A model generated the notes under the pieces. That model had not been told where the DNA came from. It did no database searches and worked only from the letters and a program-made list of their open reading frames with translations. A stretch of DNA of 64,000 nucleotides, taken from assembly GCF_000710035.2 (NCBI RefSeq), contig NZ_JMJJ01000006.1, positions 372,001-436,000 on the forward strand, given 5' to 3'. The DNA comes from Pantoea ananatis LMG 2665 (GTDB lineage: Bacteria > Pseudomonadota > Gammaproteobacteria > Enterobacterales > Enterobacteriaceae). This document shows, in pieces, positions 26,806 through 34,013 of this stretch (positions are counted from its first letter, which is position 1; every line of letters starts with the position of its first letter). The translations under genes and the position numbers were made by a program.

Positions 26806-27857
26806 GGGGACTCCTGTTTATGTTAGGAAACAGGTATCGGTTGAAATAATAAAAACCACAGTAAAAAAATCATAAATAATAGTTATAATAATGTAAGACA
26901 TTGATAATCATGTTATTATAATAATTTCCTTTAATAATTTGACGAATGCGACTTTATATTCTATCGCGCCATGAAAAAATAAATATCACCAACCAACCCT
27001 TTATTAAAAAATATTCCATGCTTCCTTTTCGATTAAGAAAAATAATATAAAACGTCGTTGCTGCGGCATACTCTGCTGATTGATGGGCTTAACGCTATGG
27101 ATTTTTGCTGTCAGCCGCGATTGTCCGGTCAGGAAGACCCGCAGACTGTCCAGGGAGTGGGTTTGTGCAACGGACAGGATAACGAAAGGATAAGTCACTG
27201 GCTGTGCCTGACGATCACCGCTGCTATCATGGCAACGAAACCGGTAGCGATGACGGTTTGGATTTGGGTTTGGGTTTGGGTTTGGGTTTGGATTTGGGTT
27301 TGGATTGAGGTTTGGGTTTGCGGGTGAGATAACAGGAGCCAGACTGCCGCCATTCATAATTAGCGCTGCGCGAGAGAAATGGAGTAGCGTTGAGCGTTAT
27401 CACTTTAATTTTTATGCATGCGCATGCCAGCATCCCGACAAGGGCGCTTTTTTAAAACACACAGAATAATTAAACGGGGATATTATCGGCACATTTTTTA
27501 AAAACTTTACTGTTTTTGTATTTTTTAATAAATGAAAAGGTTTTCATTTATCACAACCCCGGACATACCTATTTATGATTAGCCTGAGGTTATCGAAAAA
27601 ATATTAATTTGGCTTAACCGGATCCAAAAGAAAATATTGTGCATTTCTAACGTGGAAAATAACACACCACATTCTATAATCTCCTCTACTATGGAAAGTA
27701 GATTTTCCCCTGCGCATTTCAACAGACACATAGTGACCAAGAGTCACGCGCAAGGCCTTGATAAATAGAAATTTAACAAAGATTATTATAAATAAATTAC
27801 ACGAATAATATTTGATGGCATTCATCAAAAAACACCATTTCACCTGGAATTCAATAA
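26806..27857. other. 1.05-kb AT-rich intergenic region between divergent chemoreceptor genes
   Basis: The two receptor genes are read outwards from here, so it must hold both promoters. It is AT-rich apart from a block at about 27050-27330 that ends in a TTTGGG hexanucleotide tract. Open frames crossing the tract encode only Asn-Pro or Trp-Val repeats and I do not accept them as genes. No clear flagellar sigma-28 promoter was found. Confidence 0.5.
27255..27320. repeat. Hexanucleotide tandem repeat (GGTTTG)n, telomere-like, G-quadruplex-capable
   Basis: Eleven hexamers run in a row, eight of them GGTTTG and three variants (GATTTG twice, GATTGA once). Between 27266 and 27286 four GGG runs are each separated by TTT, the minimal canonical G-quadruplex pattern, on the plus strand. 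Such tracts can slip during replication. The tract is about 540 bases before the receptor gene at 27858 and about 450 from the one ending its 5' side at 26805. Confidence 0.9.
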
Positions 27858-29786
27858 ATGAAAAACATTCTCAATAACATTAGTCTGCCGACTAAGTTCC
27901 TGATCCTGGGGATTTTCGCGTTGGTATTATTTGTCTTTCCCACCTATTTATTTATCCAGACGGGTAATCAGGCTATTGATGCGAAGAAACAAGAACTGCA
28001 GGGCGTACCGGTCGAAAAAGATATCCTGACGTTGCTTAACCTGATTCAGCGTCACCGTGCTGAAAGTGCAATCGCCATTTCATTGAATAAACCTGATAAT
28101 GCGCCGCGCCTGGCACTTGCCTCTCAGATAGATACCCTGACAGATACTATTGCCGCAGAATTACGCCAGTATGATGCCAGTGCGCAGCCGACCCAGCGCT
28201 TCAACGGCGTCAAAGCCGCCTGGTCTCAGCTTCAGCAAGATGTTGCATCGGGTAAACTGACGCTGGCTACCAGCCTTTCGCATCACGCGCTGCTGATTCA
28301 GAACTTACTGGACACCAACCAGGACATTCTTGATTTATATGGTCTTTCTTTGGACGCGGACCTCAATACGTATCAACTTATCATGAGTATCTATGGTCGG
28401 TTACCTGAACTGACCGAGACGCTTGGACGCATCAGAGCCAGCGGTACCTCTGTGATTGCCGCGGGTGCCAACGCATCCGATTCTTCACGCGGCACGATGG
28501 AGTACCAGATTGAAGGGGGTAATGCGGCGCTGGAAAAATTCAGTAATGTGTTAAATAAAGCGTTTGCCGTAGAGCCGGATCTCAAATCTGAATTTACCGC
28601 GCTGGCGAATGATGCTTTCCAACGTTCCGCCAGCGTCCTTAAACTGGCTGAAGATGTCTTTATTACAAAACGTGTTCAAATTACCCCTGTTGAATATGTA
28701 AAAGACTTCACCCAGGCTATTAACACTTATAACGATCTTGGCATGAAACTCAGCCTGCAGCTGGGAAAAACACTGAACGACCAAATCGACCAACGTCGTC
28801 GTTCACAATATATATTGCTGGCTTCACTGATCGCCGTGGCCTTGCTGGCCGTATGTGTGGCGGTGATGATCAGCCGGTCCGTTACCCGTCCGGTAAAAGA
28901 AGCGGTTTTACTTGCCAGTAAAGTGGCCGCCGGTGATTTAACGACGACGATTACCGTGTCAGGTAAAAATGAAATTGCTGAGTTGCTCAATGCGCTCTCG
29001 CAAATGCAGCAACGTCTTGCGCTTCTGGTATCGAATATTAAAAACAATGCGTCAACCATCGCAAACTCCTCTGAAGAAATTGCGATGGGCAATAACGACC
29101 TCTCTTCCCGAACTGAAGAACAAGCGGCCTCACTGGCGGAAACCGCGGCCAGCATGGAGCAGCTCTCTTCTATCATCAAGCAGAATGCTGACAACACGCG
29201 CTACGCATCAGATATGGCGGTTTCAGCCACTAACGCAGCGCTGAAGAGCGGCGAAGCGATGACTTCTGTAATGACTACTATGCAAAAAATTCGCAGCAGT
29301 TCGGGGCAAATCGAAGAAATCACCTCCGTTATTGACAGCATCGCCTTCCAGACGAATATTCTGGCGCTGAATGCGGCCGTGGAAGCAGCGCGTGCGGGCG
29401 AGACGGGCAAAGGTTTTGCCGTGGTTGCCGCTGAAGTCCGGGCGCTGGCCCAGCGTTCGGCCAGCGCAGCGAAAGAAATTAAGGGCCTGATTGAGCAGTC
29501 CGTTGGGCATTCGAATGAGGGCTTAATGCTGGCGCAGGATGCCGGCAGCAAAGTAAAACAGAGCGTCGAAGCAATTGAACAGACATCTCAGTTGATTCGC
29601 GATATCTCCTCATCCTCTGAAGAGCAAAGCAGCGGCGTAAGCCAAATAAATATTGCGGTTAATCAGATGGACCAGGTCACGCAGCAAAACGCCGTGCTGG
29701 TTGAACAGTCGGCGTCTTCTGCTGACGAGCTGGCAAAACGTGCAAGCGATCTGCGCGACATGGTCTCTGTGTTCCGCACCGCTTAA
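27858..29786 (+). CDS. Methyl-accepting chemotaxis protein with large helical sensor
   Basis: A chemoreceptor of 642 residues. It has a membrane segment (about 13-35), a large helical periplasmic domain (about 38-315; [14 protein letters not shown] resembles nitrate-sensing-like NIT folds), a second membrane segment (about 317-338), HAMP, and the tip [20 protein letters not shown]. It ends [15 protein letters not shown], with no CheR-binding pentapeptide. It is a lone gene facing away from the previous receptor. The ligand is not predictable. Starts at ATG 27858. Confidence 0.92.
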   Translation: MKNILNNISLPTKFLILGIFALVLFVFPTYLFIQTGNQAIDAKKQELQGVPVEKDILTLLNLIQRHRAESAIAISLNKPDNAPRLALASQIDTLTDTIAAELRQYDASAQPTQRFNGVKAAWSQLQQDVASGKLTLATSLSHHALLIQNLLDTNQDILDLYGLSLDADLNTYQLIMSIYGRLPELTETLGRIRASGTSVIAAGANASDSSRGTMEYQIEGGNAALEKFSNVLNKAFAVEPDLKSEFTALANDAFQRSASVLKLAEDVFITKRVQITPVEYVKDFTQAINTYNDLGMKLSLQLGKTLNDQIDQRRRSQYILLASLIAVALLAVCVAVMISRSVTRPVKEAVLLASKVAAGDLTTTITVSGKNEIAELLNALSQMQQRLALLVSNIKNNASTIANSSEEIAMGNNDLSSRTEEQAASLAETAASMEQLSSIIKQNADNTRYASDMAVSATNAALKSGEAMTSVMTTMQKIRSSSGQIEEITSVIDSIAFQTNILALNAAVEAARAGETGKGFAVVAAEVRALAQRSASAAKEIKGLIEQSVGHSNEGLMLAQDAGSKVKQSVEAIEQTSQLIRDISSSSEEQSSGVSQINIAVNQMDQVTQQNAVLVEQSASSADELAKRASDLRDMVSVFRTA

Positions 29787-29798
29787 TCTTCTCCTTTT

Positions 29799-29832
29799 GC
29801 CACTGCCGTCAGCCTTTGGCTGGCGCAGTGGC
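29799..29832 (+). terminator. Strong hairpin after chemoreceptor gene
   Basis: Arms GCCACTGC / GCAGTGGC enclose a second stem CAGCC-TTT-GGCTG. It starts 12 bases after the stop codon. It has no long U tract, so it may act as a weak terminator or 3' protector. Confidence 0.4.
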
Positions 29833-30100
29833 CGTTATAATCCCTCATGCCCGGCGTTAGCCAGGCAACTTTCGACCAGAAAAACAGCGAAATCACACGG
29901 ATGATTAATTGAATGATTACCGAAAGAAACTTATTCTGTTCGCCGTAAAAAAACAGTAAGCGGTCAACGGCACTCTGCTAATGTCCGAAGGCTGGGGTTG
30001 TTGCGGTCCATCGGTGCATTCTCATTTTGATATAGAGCACCTACCCGTTGGGCTAAGCTGTGCTAACCTTCCGGTCTCAGAATCGCCATTCGGGGAGAAT

Positions 30101-30358
30101 ATGAACAACGTTTTTGACGAAAAAATGACGGACATCATCATCGGTGAGATGGTGACGCAGCTACTGAATGAGGATGCGGCTATCTCGTGGAGCATTCTCC
30201 TTGAGAGGCTGCAACAGTTTCTGGACATCGAGCGGGATGAAACCCGGCTCAGAGCGGCTTTGCGGGCGATGGATGAGATACGCGCCGAAATGCTGTTACA
30301 TCCGGCCGAGAACAACGGGGTTGAACCTCATCCGGCAAATCTTCATCAGCTTCACTAA
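30101..30358 (+). CDS. Small YmgA/AriR-like connector protein (1 of 7)
   Basis: A protein of 85 residues from ATG 30101 with GGGGAGAAT just upstream. It is predicted all-helical: DIIIGEMVTQLLNEDAAISW, then SILLERLQQFLDIERDE and LRAALRAMDEIRAEML. The pattern of a helix, a short loop, an L-x-x-L helix and a third helix resembles YmgA and AriR (YmgB) of E. coli, small proteins acting on biofilm and on Rcs or acid stress signalling. Sequence identity is low, so family membership is moderate confidence. The next gene is 130 bases downstream on the same strand. Confidence 0.6.
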   Translation: MNNVFDEKMTDIIIGEMVTQLLNEDAAISWSILLERLQQFLDIERDETRLRAALRAMDEIRAEMLLHPAENNGVEPHPANLHQLH

Positions 30359-30487
30359 GTATTGAGCAACACGGCTGGACATTCCGTTTACGCGTTGTGA
30401 GTGGTCTACCGTCTGAACGACAATTTATAATATCGAAACAATGACAGTAATAATCCAGAAGCCACTGCTCTGGCGGATAACCGCCCC

Positions 30488-30685
30488 ATGAGCGACGAGA
30501 CCGCCACTGAAGATATCTATACCTTGATTGGCAGGATAGTTACCCATCTGCTCAGGCCAGATGGGGAAATACACCTGCAGGACATACTCAGTTCGTTGCA
30601 TCACTTCAGCCAGCAAAGTACCGATAAAGGTGAAAAGCGAGCCTGCGAGGAAGCCATCCGTTTGCTCTCCAGACAGCTCCACTGA
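30488..30685 (+). CDS. Small YmgA/AriR-like connector protein (2 of 7)
   Basis: A protein of 65 residues, starting MSDETATEDIYTLIGRIVTH, then LLRPDGEIHLQDILSSLHHF and a charged helix CEEAIRLLSRQLH. It is among the shortest of the group but keeps the I-x-x-I-V-x-x-L and D-I-L-x-x-L pattern. The ATG at 30488 has only a weak ribosome site. It may be co-transcribed with the gene at 30101. Confidence 0.55.
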   Translation: MSDETATEDIYTLIGRIVTHLLRPDGEIHLQDILSSLHHFSQQSTDKGEKRACEEAIRLLSRQLH

Positions 30686-30770
30686 GAGACAGTCACTCAG
30701 CTCGCTGCCGGGTGTTACCTTATATCGCCAGGCCTGCTAACGCCTCAGAACAGAACCCGGTTTTATGCCC

Positions 30771-31046
30771 TTATGCCTGTTCTTCCTGAGAGCACGTGCG
30801 GCCGACCACAATCTCAAGGCAACTCCGCAATACATCCAGCTGTACAACATCTTCTGTACTCTCCAGCTCGGCAATCAGATTGATAATAATGGCCTTGCTG
30901 GTCACTTTTTGTCCCTGAATGACAATATTACGGATCACTGCATCCAGCACTTCACTTTCAGCCTCAAGTTTATCGCCCGCACCGCGAAAGAGGCGCATAA
31001 TTTCCGCTTCGGTCGTGCTTTGCTGAGTGTCGATGGTGTTCTGCAT
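30771..31046 (-). CDS. ariR: AriR/YmgB-family biofilm and acid-resistance regulator
   Basis: A protein of 91 residues from ATG 31046 (AAGAAGAGC upstream). It is the clearest AriR homologue in the cluster: EIMRLFRGAGDKLEAESEVL, then DAVIRNIVIQGQKVTSKAII and INLIAELESTEDVVQLDVLR follow E. coli AriR closely (SGNLLEEESAVLGQAV, NIILSLIHSLETTSDI). E. coli AriR is a small helical dimer affecting biofilm formation and acid resistance, downstream of the BluR-BluF blue light switch. Here neighbours are other members of the family. Confidence 0.85.
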   Translation of the reverse strand: MQNTIDTQQSTTEAEIMRLFRGAGDKLEAESEVLDAVIRNIVIQGQKVTSKAIIINLIAELESTEDVVQLDVLRSCLEIVVGRTCSQEEQA

Positions 31047-31188
31047 GATGCTCTTCTTAATCAATGTCAATTTAGTGGACACGTGGTAATGCCGCGAAGC
31101 GGGCAGAAATACAGACGTGTCTGTCCTGGGTAGTGATGATTACACTACGCACAGTAAAAAAGTATTTTGAAAAGGCGTGAGACGAGCC

Positions 31189-31458
31189 TTAATGCTTGCG
31201 ACTGTTGTCCGGGACGCTTTGACCGAATGCAAGCGCCGCAGAATCAACGGGATCACGCGCGGAGGCAAACTCGCTCTGCACTTCAGCAAGCACCTTTTCA
31301 ATGGCCTCTTGCCGCCCGGCATCCGTTTCATCTCTGAGCATAGACTTTAGCCTGTTAGCCAGCGTTGCACCGCTGATTCTGTCATTGCTGTCCAGTAGCG
31401 CAATCACCGCCTCGCCCATGATGTGCTCAGTCAATTTCTCAAGTTTGTCTTTCAGCAT
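31189..31458 (-). CDS. Small YmgA-like connector protein (4 of 7)
   Basis: A protein of 89 residues from ATG 31458 (GAGGTGCGGGT upstream); a further in-frame start at 31491 looks less suited. It reads LKDKLEKLTEHIMGEAVIAL, then DRISGATLANRLKSMLRDET and RQEAIEKVLAEVQSEF, keeping the three-helix pattern of YmgA. The C-terminus is disordered and polar. The gene lies between ycgZ and ariR, the place of ymgA in E. coli, so it is the positional ymgA equivalent. Function otherwise unknown. Confidence 0.65.
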   Translation of the reverse strand: MLKDKLEKLTEHIMGEAVIALLDSNDRISGATLANRLKSMLRDETDAGRQEAIEKVLAEVQSEFASARDPVDSAALAFGQSVPDNSRKH

Positions 31459-31599
31459 ACCCGCACCTCTGATGACATTGTGCCCATACAACCGGGCAAA
31501 CCAGCCTCAAACGCTCAGGCTTCTAATGACCTGCTAATTTGGCCGATCAGATTGATGCTGCGAGACGTTATTACCCTTTAACGCAACGCGGCACGAATC

Positions 31600-31839
31600 T
31601 CAGCGGTCAAAAAGCATGCCGATAAGTTTCTGGTAATGCTGCTCTTCTTGAGGCCCGGTCGACTGGCTAAGGCGACGGATCAGCGCGCTGCAAATGGCCT
31701 TACGGTTAAGGCTTTTACCTGCATGCAGGATCTCAAGAATGACCTGACCCAGCGTCTCTTTTTCAGAAGGCTGCGTGTCATTGCCGAAGTAGCGCGCAAT
31801 GTCATGGACGGTATTTGTAGTGGTTTCGTTCTGATGCAT
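31600..31839 (-). CDS. ycgZ: YcgZ-family small regulatory protein
   Basis: A protein of 79 residues that begins MHQNETTTNTVHDIARYFGN, then ETLGQVILEILHAGKSLNRK and AICSALIRRLSQSTGPQEEQ, HYQKLIGMLFDR. It matches E. coli YcgZ along its full length (ETLGEIVTEILKDGRNLSRK, HYNALIGLLFE). In E. coli ycgZ heads the ycgZ-ymgA-ariR operon and feeds the Rcs phosphorelay, lowering curli and raising colanic acid. Here ycgZ, the 31458 gene and ariR follow in the same order on the minus strand. GGGGG lies upstream of the ATG, and a MerR-type operator lies further upstream. Confidence 0.9.
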   Translation of the reverse strand: MHQNETTTNTVHDIARYFGNDTQPSEKETLGQVILEILHAGKSLNRKAICSALIRRLSQSTGPQEEQHYQKLIGMLFDR

Positions 31840-31895
31840 GCTAAACCCCCAGATGTGAAATTGAGTGAACTATAACCAAGCCTTGTCCACTAAAC

Positions 31896-31921
31896 TTATA
31901 CAACATCTGGAAAATTGTACA
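31896..31921. promoter_or_regulatory. Putative MerR-type (MlrA/BluR-like) operator upstream of ycgZ
   Basis: TTATACAA (31896-31903) and TTGTACA (31915-31921) form an inverted repeat with an 11-base spacer, about 57 bases before the ycgZ start. MlrA and BluR sites in E. coli are built on TTGTACA-type arms, and BluR represses ycgZ. No bluR or bluF gene is in the window, so the regulator would be encoded elsewhere. Confidence 0.45.
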
Positions 31922-32108
31922 GGAATTCCGTTTATTCCCTGCGCTGAGAATTGTGCATAAAGTGCTATGCCCTGTATAACAATTACTTGCGTGAGTATCA
32001 GATTCTTAACCTTTAGAACGTTACCCACTCTTTAACAGGCAAAGACTGTCTTAGACATTCCTGTTTCATGTCGCAAGGTGAACCTTGTACAAGTCTCTGG
32101 CAGCGAAG

Positions 32109-32417
32109 CTATCTGTCATCGTCCTCATCCGAACGGAATCGGATGACATCATCATTGCGCTTCGCGTTTTCATTCTGGTTCGCCGACATAAGCCACCTCA
32201 GACTCGCATTGGGACGGGCATGCGACTGCCTGAACTGTTTCAGCCAGCTACGGGCAGCAAAAATCTCTGCCAGTCTGTTGTCACAGGTTTCCTCTTCGGC
32301 CATCTGGTTGAGCTCTGTGATGAGCGTATCAAAACTTATTTCTTTCTCACCGAGAGCCAGGCTGACCACGGCTTCACCAAGAATGACGTGCTCTTTCTCA
32401 TCGTCATGAAATAACAC
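32109..32417 (-). CDS. Small YmgA-like connector protein with charged tail (6 of 7)
   Basis: A protein of 102 residues with a GTG start at 32417, chosen because AGGAGG ends five bases upstream. It reads DEKEHVILGEAVVSLALGEK, then SFDTLITELNQMAEEETCDN and LAEIFAARSWLKQF, the three-helix pattern of the group. A disordered tail rich in N, D and R follows (FRSDEDDDR). It is transcribed towards ycgZ but about 270 bases separate them, with a putative operator in between. The function is unknown. Confidence 0.6.
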   Translation of the reverse strand: MLFHDDEKEHVILGEAVVSLALGEKEISFDTLITELNQMAEEETCDNRLAEIFAARSWLKQFRQSHARPNASLRWLMSANQNENAKRNDDVIRFRSDEDDDR

Positions 32418-33153
32418 TGTATCCTCCTGCTTTATAAATTACATCGTTTCTACATAAGCTATTTTAGTGACCCGAGGCCAGATGACAAAAATATTTCCTG
32501 GCCATCAGAACAATATTTTACAGGTGCGAATATCTTATATTTTAAATCCTTTTTTTAACCTGATGAAAAACAATCATTTTGTGGGTTAATTTACTTACTA
32601 AAATCCTGTAAAAGACTATTCTTAAAGCGCAGCCTGGCTGAAAATGGTCGCACCAGGCCTGACGCTGCAAGGCTTGCGGGTCGGTGGTCATTAACGTCTC
32701 GACATCTTTAAAGAGGCAATCTGCGCAGCATTTAACCCTATAACCTGCCTTATTTTATGATTTTCATCTGATAATTTCACTTGTCACTTTTTAAGCGCCC
32801 GCTTATCACAGTTTATAAAACCACACTCAATGCAGTGTTATTTTTTTAACGATGCAGAAGACAGGATTTATTGCGGATAACATTTCCCGACGAGGTGACC
32901 AGCCCAATTTCCCCCTCCTGCAACGTTCAAAAAATCAGGCAGGTTTCGCGGTGAGTTTGGAAAACAAATATGCGCGGGTATGCCGGTATTCGTGTTTCTC
33001 AGCGGCGTGCAGACATTGTCACACCGGGCCCAGAGAAAGTAAGCCAAACGGCACAGATTTTTGTTAGGGCAAGATCGGTAATACTGCTGTACAGCAGCCC
33101 CCAGGATCGGTTAACTTGCGCACAACTCTTCCTACTTTGCTCAAGGGAACACT
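32418..33153. other. AT-rich intergenic region with no supported gene
   Basis: The only feature seen is a perfect 14-bp palindrome CTGCTGTACAGCAG at 33084-33097, about 57 bases before the second ycgZ-like gene. Short open frames here lack ribosome sites and family resemblance. Confidence 0.5.
33084..33097. promoter_or_regulatory. 14-bp perfect palindrome upstream of second ycgZ-like gene
   Basis: CTGCTGTACAGCAG is fully self-complementary. It is not a LexA box, because CTGT and ACAG abut without the eight-base gap. Its place upstream of a regulated small gene suggests an operator; the factor is unknown. Confidence 0.35.
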
Positions 33154-33396
33154 ATGCGCCAGAACGGTTTACCACCTTCGGGGAAAACCAGCAGTCTGGC
33201 CCACTATTTCAGCCAGATTGATCATCCCCATCAGCTCGAAACGCTGGGCAGGATAGCGGTTGAAATACTTCGCGAGAATAAGCCCGTCAGTCGACGGATC
33301 ATCTGTCTTAAGCTCATCGGTTATCTTGAAAAAGCCACCTGTGAGGAAGACGCTTTGCATTATCGTGAACTACTGGCCATGCTATTCAGTCAATAA
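33154..33396 (+). CDS. Second YcgZ-like small regulatory protein (7 of 7)
   Basis: A protein of 80 residues, a clear paralogue of the YcgZ at 31600: SLAHYFSQIDHPHQLETLGR, then IAVEILRENKPVSRRIICLK and EEDALHYRELLAMLFSQ align along the whole length. It is on the opposite strand to ycgZ and has its own upstream region with AAGGGAAC before the ATG. Separate regulation from ycgZ is likely. Confidence 0.8.
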   Translation: MRQNGLPPSGKTSSLAHYFSQIDHPHQLETLGRIAVEILRENKPVSRRIICLKLIGYLEKATCEEDALHYRELLAMLFSQ

Positions 33397-33789
33397 CACC
33401 TGCTAAACCGTGCTTCCATCAATGAGCACGTCAAACCCAACACCGCCCTCTACGTAACATCACGTCGGAATCCGTCTCTCCCTCGCTGCGCTCTGCTGTA
33501 AAGCACAGTGCGAGTAGCGGTTTTCAGATGCGCTACGGAGGGCGAGCTCCCCCCTTACGCTTTACGACAACATGCAACCCCCCTGACGCCGACAAAAAAA
33601 ATGCCCGCACCTCGTTAAAGGGTCGGGCCGGAGTTCTCAGGGAAATCCTAAATGACTTCCAAACAGCGTTTTTAAATTAGTTCACCATCTGAATTGTCGC
33701 CAGTCGAAATCGGACAAATTTTTTCTGTACCTGAAATACGTCTCTAATTTTTTGCTGATAAGTGCCGTCTGACAGTAAGAATCAAGCTT

Positions 33790-33931
33790 CATATCACATT
33801 TTTGCAAAGTCTTATCGGGCCGGTTCCATGTTCTGCCTGGCAAGCCGATAAGGGTAATGTGAGTTGATTATCACAATGATTGTCCTGACCACATGTTGCT
33901 TACTTCGGCACCCTTGCGGTGCCGTTTTTTT
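33790..33931 (+). ncRNA. Candidate small RNA ending in an intrinsic terminator
   Basis: A long-range stem CTTATCGG (33810-33817) with CCGATAAG (33844-33851) is followed by an unstructured AC-rich stretch and the terminator CGGCACC-cttgc-GGTGCCG with seven T (33906-33931). This is the shape of an Hfq-type small RNA. The nearest upstream gene ends 500 bases away and the downstream gene faces it. I do not match it to a known family, and the 5' end is a guess. Confidence 0.35.
33906..33931 (+). terminator. Intrinsic terminator
   Basis: Stem CGGCACC / GGTGCCG, loop CTTGC, followed by TTTTTTT. It is a strong rho-independent terminator on the plus strand, with no coding gene directly before it. Confidence 0.85.
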
Positions 33932-34013
33932 GTCATGCGTGGGGTCAATACGTGCCTGGCGGAGTTTGCCAGGCACAGTGAAACGCTATCCCTGGCGGGA
34001 ACACGGCGAAGGC

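Larger units (their letters stand above)
33397..34013. other. Intergenic region with a candidate small RNA
   Basis: No protein gene is supported. The right half ends with a textbook intrinsic terminator (33906-33931) not adjacent to any coding sequence, suggesting a separate short transcript. The left half is GC-rich and has several short hairpins. Confidence 0.5.

Noticed and set aside
27004-27433. Open frames across the hexanucleotide tract giving Asn-Pro, Lys-Pro or Trp-Val repeat proteins
   Set aside because: The repeats follow from the hexamer being open in several frames. None has a good ribosome site or family-like flanks.
27604-27843. 79-residue minus-strand frame before the chemoreceptor at 27858
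   Set aside because: No Shine-Dalgarno, AT-rich random composition, and it lies in a promoter region.
32852-33067. 71-residue plus-strand frame in the connector cluster
   Set aside because: Cysteine-rich random-looking sequence without a ribosome site; it shows no helix pattern of the connector family.
33084-33097. Palindrome CTGCTGTACAGCAG as a LexA box
   Set aside because: The CTGT and ACAG halves have no eight-base gap, so it does not fit the SOS consensus.
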